Part shown: piece by piece, positions 1 through 5,652 of the stretch
Numbering within the stretch: position 1 is the stretch's first letter
Layout of the letters: every line of letters begins with the position of its first letter
DNA from: Eubacteriales bacterium
GTDB lineage: Bacteria > Bacillota > Clostridia > Peptostreptococcales > Anaerovoracaceae
Assembly (NCBI GenBank): GCA_028691625.1
Contig: JAQUYZ010000041.1
Location: 1 to 9,317, forward strand
DNA: 9,317 nt
Direction: 5' to 3'
Program-made: the position numbers and the translations under genes
The notes under the pieces: generated by a model
What the model was told of the DNA's origin: nothing
Database searches by the model: none
What the model saw: the letters and a program-made list of their open reading frames with translations, nothing else

Positions 1-714
1 TAATATTCCTGCGAAGGCAGCGAACAATCCGCTCATCAGAAATGTATAAAACTTGATTCTATTTGTCTTGATTCCGGTAAACCGCGCCGCATCCTCGTTG
101 CCACCGGTTGCAAGTACTTTTTTACCGTACGGAGTTTTGTTGAACAGCAGGAAGCCGAACACAAGGAACAGCAGCGTCCAGAAAAGCAATATAGGCACAC
201 CGCCGATGTCTCCGGTACCGAATATAAAGTTATATTTTTGATTCAGAATGGGAACTGCTGCCGTGTCGGTGGTCCACATTGCGAACCCTCGTATGATCCC
301 CATCGTACCCAGCGTCACAAGAAAAGAAGGAGTACCCACAGCTGTTACAAGAATCCCGTTTAGTGAACCGATTAAAGCTCCAATCGCAAGGCCGCCAAGC
401 AATGCGAGCGGAATGCTGTTCGTTGCGGATAAAATCAATGCTGTAATCAGGGAAGAAAATGCGGTGATTGCCCCGACAGATAAGTCAATTTGTGCGGCAC
501 CAATTACAAAAGTCATGGCGATTGCCATAATCGAGATCATTGCAGTCTGCCTCGTAATGTTCATTAGATTCGTAGATGAAAGGAATCCCTTATCACCAAG
601 CAGTATCGCGAACAATAGGAACATTCCCGCAAAGGCAAAATATACGATTGCCTTACTCCAATCGATTTTTTGCTTAAGTATCGCGGTTGCACTCTCTTTA
701 TTTCTGAATTGCAT
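1..714 (-). CDS. RbsC-type sugar ABC transporter permease (3' end outside window)
   Basis: Inner-membrane permease of a carbohydrate-uptake ABC transporter of the CUT2 (ribose/galactose/xylose) class. The reading frame is open from ATG at 714 to the window edge, giving 238 codons; RbsC-like permeases are about 320 residues, so roughly the last quarter is missing. Visible family features are hydrophobic segments around residues 19-38 and 60-78, the hallmark AAQIDLSVGAITA segment at about residues 75-87, GVPSFLVTLGT near 127-137, and the cytoplasmic coupling-type motif GGNEDAARFTGI at about 205-216. The start is set by AGGAGGT at 729-723, eight bases upstream and inside the 3' end of the ATPase gene. 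The two genes overlap by 17 bp, which suggests translational coupling. The permease would form the translocation path as a dimer with the ATPase encoded just upstream. Family assignment is firm; the substrate is inferred only from the operon. Confidence 0.93.
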   Translation of the reverse strand, partial: MQFRNKESATAILKQKIDWSKAIVYFAFAGMFLLFAILLGDKGFLSSTNLMNITRQTAMISIMAIAMTFVIGAAQIDLSVGAITAFSSLITALILSATNSIPLALLGGLAIGALIGSLNGILVTAVGTPSFLVTLGTMGIIRGFAMWTTDTAAVPILNQKYNFIFGTGDIGGVPILLFWTLLFLVFGFLLFNKTPYGKKVLATGGNEDAARFTGIKTNRIKFYTFLMSGLFAAFAGIL

Positions 715-2191
715 GTTGAATGACCTCCTCTGATTTTATCTCTTCCCGCAGGATCTGACCGGTTATTTTTCCTTTATTCAGTACCAGAATCCTGTCACAA
801 ACCGCCATCAATTCAGCCAACTCCGATGAGATCAGCACGACGCCGTTGCCTTGGTCTGCAAAATTCCGGATCAGATTGATAATCTCTCCCTTTGCGCCGA
901 CATCGATACCCGCGGTAGGCTCATCCAGCAGCAGCACCTTGGGTTCGGTTTTGAGCCACTTCGCAATTACAATCTTCTGTTGATTTCCTCCGGAAAGAAG
1001 GCGGGCTTCTTTGCCGATCCCACTTGTCTTGATATTAAATGACGAAACACTTTCTTTTGTCAAAGTGCTTGCTTTTTTATCATCCAGAAGAATCCCCTTT
1101 CGAAGTCTTTTTAAAAGCGGAAGTGTAATATTTTGTTTTACCGAATGCATCAGGATCAACCCTTGCCTGCGCCGGTCTTCCGGCACTAACGCAAGTCCGG
1201 CATCGATTGCATTTTGAACATCTTTAATCACTACCTTTTGCCTATCGATGATGAGTTCCCCTTTACACCGGCCCCTGATTCCAAAAATGGACTCCACGAT
1301 TTCAGTCCGGCCGCTGCCCATCAAGCCTGCAAATCCCAGCACTTCTCCTTTGTTTATAAAAAACGAAACATCTCTGATACATTCATTGACCTCAAGCCCG
1401 TTTACCTCAAGCAATTTTTCATTGCTTCCGTTATAATGCCGCTCCTGCCACTCGAACACGCTTTCGACCTGCTCTCCCATCATGTGATTAATGATGGCTT
1501 CAATATTGAGGTCATTCCCGGCGGCGGTAATCACATTCTTTCCGTCACGCAATACCGTCACTTCATCCGCAATCTTTAGGATCTCGTTCATTCTGTGAGA
1601 AATATAGATAATCGATACACCTTTCTCCTTTAGCCGTCGGATGATATCGAATAATATGACCACCTCAGATTCTGACAAAGACGCTGTCGGCTCATCCATC
1701 ACCAGTACTTTGGCTTCCTTGGACAGTGCTTTGGCGATTTCAATCAATTGGCAGTATCCCACTCCCAGTGTATTGACTACCGTTTTCGGTGAGATATTGA
1801 TATCAAAGCTGTCAAGAAGCTCTTTTGCGGCTTTCAGCATTCCTTTCTCGTCCAGGAACATTTTTCCGTTTGTCTTCTCCTGGTTCAGGAAAATATTCTC
1901 AGCCACACTCAATGTCGGAATAATGCTTAGCTCCTGATAGATCATACGAATACCGGCGTTACTCGCGTCCCGGTATCCGTTGAAGTTTACCTTTTCATCG
2001 TCTACCTCAACAATGCCCGCATCACGCATATATACTCCGGTCAGAATTTTCATCAGCGTGGATTTGCCCGCGCCGTTCCCGCCAACCAGCGCATGGACCT
2101 GACCCCTCTTTAGGCGAAACGATACGTTATCCAACACCTTTACGCCGTTGAAGGATTTATCGATCTGATCCATCTTCAAGATATATTCCAT
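698..2191 (-). CDS. Sugar ABC transporter ATP-binding protein, RbsA/MglA type (two fused ABC domains)
   Basis: Cytoplasmic ATPase that powers CUT2-class sugar import. Its 497 residues match the family length of about 500 and contain two ABC cassettes. The N-terminal half has Walker A GGNGAGKST at 37-45, a Q-loop with Gln86, Walker B VLVMDEPTASL near 162-172 and an H-loop with His199. Its signature position reads LGVGYCQ (142-148), so the usual serine is replaced by glycine. The C-terminal half has the family-typical degenerate P-loop GLMGSGRTE (289-297, no lysine), VPEDRRRQGL (336-345), an intact LSGGNQQK signature (399-406), Walker B VLLLDEPTAGID (419-430), and SSELAEL where a histidine would normally be; that degeneration is normal in RbsA/MglA. 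The start is supported by AAGGTGG six bases upstream. The gene follows the dehydrogenase after 60 bp and overlaps the permease start. Substrate is not readable from this subunit. Confidence 0.95.
   Translation of the reverse strand: MEYILKMDQIDKSFNGVKVLDNVSFRLKRGQVHALVGGNGAGKSTLMKILTGVYMRDAGIVEVDDEKVNFNGYRDASNAGIRMIYQELSIIPTLSVAENIFLNQEKTNGKMFLDEKGMLKAAKELLDSFDINISPKTVVNTLGVGYCQLIEIAKALSKEAKVLVMDEPTASLSESEVVILFDIIRRLKEKGVSIIYISHRMNEILKIADEVTVLRDGKNVITAAGNDLNIEAIINHMMGEQVESVFEWQERHYNGSNEKLLEVNGLEVNECIRDVSFFINKGEVLGFAGLMGSGRTEIVESIFGIRGRCKGELIIDRQKVVIKDVQNAIDAGLALVPEDRRRQGLILMHSVKQNITLPLLKRLRKGILLDDKKASTLTKESVSSFNIKTSGIGKEARLLSGGNQQKIVIAKWLKTEPKVLLLDEPTAGIDVGAKGEIINLIRNFADQGNGVVLISSELAELMAVCDRILVLNKGKITGQILREEIKSEEVIQHAIQK
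723..729 (-). promoter_or_regulatory. Ribosome binding site for permease, inside the ATPase gene
   Basis: AGGAGGT on the minus strand lies 8 nt before the permease ATG at 714. It sits within the last codons of the ATPase gene (Ser-Glu-Glu-Val region), so ribosomes finishing the ATPase would be delivered to the permease start. It fixes the permease start. Confidence 0.8.
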
Positions 2192-2215
2192 ACTTTACCA
2201 CCTTAAATCAGAAGG

Positions 2216-2246
2216 GATTCCCCCCCCCCCGCAAGAGGGGGGGATC
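2216..2246 (-). repeat. Intercistronic C7/G11 hairpin with a homopolymer run
   Basis: Between the dehydrogenase stop and the ATPase start, the minus-strand transcript reads GATC, six further C (seven C in total), TCTTGC, eleven G, then AATC. Seven C can pair with seven of the eleven G, and GAT/ATC extends the stem around a bulged base. No U-run follows, so this is not a standard terminator. It could act as an RNA-processing or stability element, or lower expression of the downstream transporter genes. The G11 tract (C at 2220-2230 on the plus strand) is slippage-prone and its exact length may be unreliable. Confidence 0.5.
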
Positions 2247-2251
2247 ATTCA

Positions 2252-3421
2252 CTAAACGCAGTTGGTTTTCTGCCACCGGTCACTTGCAGAGGATGCGACG
2301 ATCGCATCACAGATCAATGCAATATGATATCCGTCTTCAAAGTTCGGTGAGGTTTCTGCATTCTCAGCGATTGCTTTGAAAAAATCATAGCATTCAATGA
2401 TCTTCGTCTCGGTATATCCGATCCCAAGGGCAGGGATCGGCCAAAGACCTTCGCCATAAGGATGTGCAGGGCCTGTATATACTGTTCTGAAACCACGACG
2501 GTCACCGGGATCATCCGCAAAATAAACCTGAAGCTCGTCTCTGCGTTCGTAGTTAAAGTAGATCGATCCCTTCTCACCATGAATCTCAAGGGTGATAAAA
2601 TTATTCCTGCCCCATCCGTTTCGTGTCGCTTCGATGCTGCCAAACGCGCCATTCTTAAATCGGATCATAAAGCTTGCTTCATCGTCGACATCCACCGGCG
2701 CTTTCGGAACATCTGAAGTGCCTTTGACCGTTCCAAGCTTATCGATAGCGCCTGTCTGCACCGGCCGTTCCGTGATATACGTCTTTAAAGAGGCAAACAC
2801 TTCATCGAATTCACCAACCAAATATCGCGCAATGTCGATCACATGCGTACCGATGTCTCCCAAAGTCCCTGACCCGGCAATGCTTTTTTGGAATCTCCAT
2901 GAGAGCGGGGAATTCGGATCTGCGGACCAGTCCTGCAGGTAGGTTCCTCTGAAATTCAAAATTCTGCCAATCGAACCTTCTTCTATGTACTTCTTTGCCA
3001 GTGCGATTGCCGGCGTTCTGCGATAGTTAAACGCCAGCATATTCTTAACGCCTGCTTTTTTCACTGCGTCCAACATCACTTTTGCTTCTTCTGCGTTTCT
3101 CGCAATCGGTTTTTCGCAGAAAATATGCTTTCCTGCCTGTGCCGCGGCAACCGCCATCTCCTGGTGCATGTTGTTCGGCGTACAGATATCTACGATATCA
3201 ACTCCGTCATCTTCTATTACCTTGTGCCAATCGGATGTTGACCGGCTGAAGCCAAAGCGAATTGCGGCGTCCTTTGCGCTCTCCTCCGTCAAGTCTGCAA
3301 TGATGCTTTTTACGGGGATACCGGGTGCCGGCCAAAAAAACATCGGCATTCCAGCATAAGCGATCGAATGCGCTCTTGCCATAAAGCCCGCACCGATCAA
3401 GCCGACATTATATTCCTTCAT
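2252..3421 (-). CDS. Gfo/Idh/MocA-family NAD(P)-dependent sugar dehydrogenase, levoglucosan-dehydrogenase-like
   Basis: Cytoplasmic oxidoreductase of 389 residues expected to oxidise a sugar hydroxyl to a ketone using a nicotinamide cofactor. The N-terminal Rossmann fold begins VGLIGAGFMARAHS, with the GxGxxA motif at 10-15. The family motif EKP is at 103-105 (Lys104), and the catalytic-type GDIGTHVID places Asp189 and His193 where inositol dehydrogenase-like enzymes keep their Asp/His pair. Two further blocks, YLQDWSADPNSPLSWRF (161-177) and GLWPIPALGIGY (325-336), together with MPMFFWPAP near residue 25, match what I remember of levoglucosan dehydrogenase, which makes 3-keto-levoglucosan. 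That resemblance is from memory and was not computed. The start has AAGGA six bases upstream. The gene ends with TAG followed in frame by TGA. It lies between the binding-protein and ATPase genes, so its substrate is probably the imported sugar. A myo-inositol or other glycoside dehydrogenase role remains possible. Confidence 0.92.
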   Translation of the reverse strand: MKEYNVGLIGAGFMARAHSIAYAGMPMFFWPAPGIPVKSIIADLTEESAKDAAIRFGFSRSTSDWHKVIEDDGVDIVDICTPNNMHQEMAVAAAQAGKHIFCEKPIARNAEEAKVMLDAVKKAGVKNMLAFNYRRTPAIALAKKYIEEGSIGRILNFRGTYLQDWSADPNSPLSWRFQKSIAGSGTLGDIGTHVIDIARYLVGEFDEVFASLKTYITERPVQTGAIDKLGTVKGTSDVPKAPVDVDDEASFMIRFKNGAFGSIEATRNGWGRNNFITLEIHGEKGSIYFNYERRDELQVYFADDPGDRRGFRTVYTGPAHPYGEGLWPIPALGIGYTETKIIECYDFFKAIAENAETSPNFEDGYHIALICDAIVASSASDRWQKTNCV

Positions 3422-3434
3422 GTTATTCCTTCCC

Positions 3435-3482
3435 TTCTATATTCTGCTATTAAGCGATAAAATTCTTGTATTTCATATAGAA
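3435..3482 (-). repeat. Inverted repeat in the leader of the dehydrogenase gene
   Basis: Perfect 8-nt arms TTCTATAT (3435-3442) and ATATAGAA (3475-3482) enclose 32 nt, which itself holds a small GCT-ATTA-AGC hairpin. The lower arm ends four bases before the dehydrogenase's AAGGA ribosome binding site at 3431-3427. Folding could modulate translation. The region is AT-rich, so chance pairing is quite possible. Confidence 0.3.
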
Positions 3483-3512
3483 ATCCGTTATCATAATATT
3501 GGCATTGAGGGG

Positions 3513-3555
3513 GTTTCGGGGAACACGTTCGATTGCAAGTCAGTGCCCCTGAAAC
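3513..3555 (-). repeat. Intercistronic stem-loop downstream of the binding-protein gene
   Basis: The transcript starts this element with GTTTCAGGGGCAC and ends it with GTGTTCCCCGAAAC, giving GTTTC/GAAAC and GGGG/CCCC pairing with small bulges around a loop of about 16 nt. No run of U follows, so it is not a canonical terminator. It begins about 15 nt past the stop of the binding-protein gene, inside the 149-bp gap before the dehydrogenase. Stem-loops here commonly protect the highly expressed binding-protein message from 3' decay and lower downstream expression; that role is inferred. Confidence 0.45.
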
Positions 3556-3570
3556 TTTCCTCTTTGTATC

Positions 3571-4707
3571 TTATTCTTTCGCATTTTTAATATCTGCGGG
3601 CGCATCCGTATGATACACTGTTTTGTAAGCGTCGAGTACATTGTCATTCGTAACAGCCAGAGCCGGAACCGCCACATATTCAGGGGCCTCTTTTCCAAGC
3701 AGCGCATATGCAGCCAGTGTTGCCTCAGCGACTCCCTGATCATAAGGAAGCTGTGCACCAAGTCCCTTCACCATACCGCCTTCCGCAATCATTCTTGCGA
3801 CATTGTTGCCAAGGTCGATCGTTGTAATCGTCAGATCGTCTCTTCCTGCTGCGATTGCAGACGCAACGACCGCTTCTGCAGGAACATCCCATACTGCAAA
3901 GATACCGTTCAGAGTCGGATTTTTCGTCAGCATTGCGTCTGCAACTTCAGATACCTTATTCGGGTCTTCAAATCCGGATTGCTCAACGATTTCAATATCA
4001 GGATAATTGGATTCGATCGTTTTTATGAATGCTTCCACACGTTGATTGGTAACAAAGAAGTCTGCATCGTAATAGATCACACCGATCTTCCCTTTTCCGC
4101 CCAGGTTGTCTGCCATGATCTCAGCTGCCTTTACTCCGTTTCCATAATTGTCAGCCGATACAACACTTACATAATCGACCCCCGCCTTCATGCCGGTCGG
4201 ACAGTTATCCATAAAGACGATTTTAACACCCTTTTCAGCCGCCTTTTTGTATGCCGGAGCGGTCGCAACAGGATCTGTCGGAATGCTGACAATGATGTCA
4301 GGCTCAAGCGCCAATACGGTTTCAATGTCGGAAACCTGTTGTTCGGGTTTGAAATTTGCGTCGGTTATCGAAACTACTTCGATACCAAGGTTTTTAAAAG
4401 TATCCTGCAGTCCCTTTTGCTGTGCGCTGGACCAGTCATTGCCGGCATAGTGGAAGCAGATTGCAGCAGTATACTGTCCATCTTTGATCTGCTGAACCTC
4501 TTCGTCCGTAAGGCTCAAAGTTGTTGCCGGTGTTGCTTTTTCGCCATTCGGTCCGGTACTGAGAATGTCACCCGTCACCACCGGCGTTTCTGAGGTCGTA
4601 TCCGTCATTGCCGGTTCTTCCGAAGCCGGTTCCTGTTCCTGTCCGGCACAAGCGCCAAAACTCAGGGCCAATACGACCACAAACATGATCAATAAAAGTT
4701 TCTTCAT
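3571..4707 (-). CDS. Sugar ABC transporter substrate-binding lipoprotein (type 1 periplasmic-binding fold, RbsB-like)
   Basis: Extracytoplasmic, lipid-anchored receptor that captures the sugar and delivers it to the permease. I place the start at ATG 4707 (378 residues) because GGAGGG lies seven bases upstream; an in-frame ATG at 4722 would add five residues but overlaps that ribosome site. The signal peptide MKKLLLIMFVVVLALSFGAC ends in a lipobox with Cys20, followed by an acidic Glu/Thr/Pro-rich linker to about residue 50. The binding domain runs from about 66 to the end. Candidate pocket residues, by comparison with ribose/galactose-binding proteins, lie in FHYAGNDW (85-92), TNQR (220-223), WDVP (273-276), TIDLG (296-300) and PYDQG (321-325). 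It is flanked by the IolE-like and dehydrogenase genes. Unusually, the second sensor domain of the upstream LacI regulator is a clear paralogue of it. Substrate is inferred from neighbours only. Confidence 0.95.
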   Translation of the reverse strand: MKKLLLIMFVVVLALSFGACAGQEQEPASEEPAMTDTTSETPVVTGDILSTGPNGEKATPATTLSLTDEEVQQIKDGQYTAAICFHYAGNDWSSAQQKGLQDTFKNLGIEVVSITDANFKPEQQVSDIETVLALEPDIIVSIPTDPVATAPAYKKAAEKGVKIVFMDNCPTGMKAGVDYVSVVSADNYGNGVKAAEIMADNLGGKGKIGVIYYDADFFVTNQRVEAFIKTIESNYPDIEIVEQSGFEDPNKVSEVADAMLTKNPTLNGIFAVWDVPAEAVVASAIAAGRDDLTITTIDLGNNVARMIAEGGMVKGLGAQLPYDQGVAEATLAAYALLGKEAPEYVAVPALAVTNDNVLDAYKTVYHTDAPADIKNAKE

Positions 4708-4714
4708 CAAATTT

Positions 4715-4720
4715 CCCTCC
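4715..4720 (-). promoter_or_regulatory. Ribosome binding site deciding the binding-protein start
   Basis: GGAGGG on the minus strand is seven bases before ATG 4707. The alternative ATG at 4722 reads ATGGAGGG, so it would be embedded in this site and has no site of its own. This favours the 378-residue lipoprotein starting MKKLLL. Confidence 0.8.
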
Positions 4721-4737
4721 ATAAAAATTATTTTTAT
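4721..4737. repeat. 17-bp perfect AT-only palindrome next to the binding-protein ribosome site
   Basis: ATAAAAATTATTTTTAT is a perfect palindrome around a central T at 4729, with 8-bp arms, directly abutting GGAGGG. It could be a protein-binding site or an AU-rich translation enhancer. Its composition makes chance occurrence plausible. Confidence 0.3.
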
Positions 4738-4754
4738 TCAGCTTATTTGCTGAA
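4737..4754 (-). repeat. Short hairpin between the IolE-like gene and the binding-protein gene
   Basis: TTCAGC, loop AAATAA, GCTGAA on the minus strand form a perfect 6-bp stem. It begins 10 nt past the stop of the IolE-like gene (stop at 4767-4765) and is followed by TAAAAATAATTTTTAT, not by a U-run. It may be a processing site or a weak attenuator that shifts expression in favour of the binding protein. Confidence 0.35.
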
Positions 4755-4764
4755 ATAAAAACAC

Positions 4765-5568
4765 TTAAAGCAGTCCGCTTAAATATTGAAACGAGACCTT
4801 TGCTGCTTCTTCCGGGCTTCCTGTATAGCCGTCCGCCTCCACAGTATAGTCGACACCTTTGCCATACAGGATACGTATGATTTCCTTGAAGTCGATATCT
4901 CCCATTCCAAGGGGATAGAAACCTCCGCCTTTATGGTCTTTCAAATGCAGGTATTTGATTCTGTCGTTGTACTTTCTCACTACTTCAACGGGATCCCCAC
5001 CTCCTGCTGCAATATGACCGCAATCCGGGCAAAGACTGATCTTAGTCAGCGGCATTAATTTATCGAGCTGATCCGTGGTTTGCACACACGTTCCAAGATG
5101 GGGGTGATAGCTCGCAATAAGCCCGTATTTTGCCGCCATATCCATGGCTCTGTCGAGCCCGTTTGCCAGCTTTCGGTAATCCACATCCTTAATTCCTGTG
5201 GAACGAACCGCGCCTCCTCCGATACATAGATGCTTTGCGCCGAGTGCCCCGGCGACCTCTGTCGCCCGTTCCATTTTATAGAATTCTTCCTCCAGAACAT
5301 CATCATAGATGAAATCGGCGCCGGTATATACCGCAAAAAGTTTAACGCCATATTTCTGAAGCACTTTGGTAAGCTTCTGCTTATCTGTCTCATACGCCAT
5401 CAGATTTCCGTCAAATATCTCTATGTACTCAAACCCTGCCTCACTGATCGCCTTGATCGCCTGTTCATCCTCTCCCGTGGAAAGATAGAACAAATCCTTG
5501 ATGGACGTAACCCCTCCGGGGTGGCCTGTAACAGCTCCCCAGGCGTTCGTCATGTAGCCGACTTTCAT
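4765..5568 (-). CDS. IolE-like sugar isomerase/epimerase/dehydratase (xylose-isomerase-like TIM barrel)
   Basis: Cytoplasmic enzyme of 267 residues from the AP-endonuclease-2/xylose-isomerase-like TIM-barrel superfamily, whose members bind a divalent metal and isomerise, epimerise or dehydrate sugars and keto-sugars. The sequence shows EIFDG (50-54), SYHPHLGTCVQTTDQLDKLM (153-172), CPDCGHIAAGGGDP (180-193), YLHLKD (206-211) and TVEADG (242-247). His155/His157, Asp182, His185, His208 and Glu244 are candidate metal-site or catalytic residues, matching the general pattern of inosose dehydratase IolE. AAGGAGG lies ten bases before the ATG and gives a strong start. It is the first structural gene after the regulator, 84 bp downstream of it. 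With the dehydrogenase in the same operon, the likely job is acting on a keto-sugar product by elimination, hydration or isomerisation; in the levoglucosan route as I recall it, comparable proteins perform the elimination and hydration steps. The exact reaction cannot be read from sequence. Confidence 0.88.
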   Translation of the reverse strand: MKVGYMTNAWGAVTGHPGGVTSIKDLFYLSTGEDEQAIKAISEAGFEYIEIFDGNLMAYETDKQKLTKVLQKYGVKLFAVYTGADFIYDDVLEEEFYKMERATEVAGALGAKHLCIGGGAVRSTGIKDVDYRKLANGLDRAMDMAAKYGLIASYHPHLGTCVQTTDQLDKLMPLTKISLCPDCGHIAAGGGDPVEVVRKYNDRIKYLHLKDHKGGGFYPLGMGDIDFKEIIRILYGKGVDYTVEADGYTGSPEEAAKVSFQYLSGLL

Positions 5569-5596
5569 TGTAATTTCCTCCTTGATTATTTATTTA

Positions 5597-5608
5597 AACT
5601 TGCAAGTT
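5597..5608. promoter_or_regulatory. 12-bp perfect palindrome AACTTGCAAGTT upstream of the structural genes
   Basis: AACTTGCAAGTT is perfectly self-complementary and sits 29-40 bp before the ATG of the IolE-like gene, in the 84-bp gap after the regulator. Size and symmetry are compatible with an operator, but its core (TTGCAA) differs from the TTTACGTAAA sites upstream of the regulator. A weak promoter-like pair, TTGTTA (5622-5617) and TTTAAA (5598-5593) with an 18-bp spacer, would put the palindrome against the -10. No other strong promoter is visible here, so readthrough from the regulator's promoter is also possible. Confidence 0.35.
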
Positions 5609-5652
5609 ATCGGATGTAACAATAAAATTTTGTTTGACATTTCAGTTGGTGT

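Noticed and set aside
3610..4593. A 327-codon plus-strand open frame opposite the binding-protein gene
   Set aside because: It is antisense to a clearly coding lipoprotein gene. Its product is Cys/Arg-rich with no recognisable domain, and I see no ribosome site. It is a frame shadow of the real gene.
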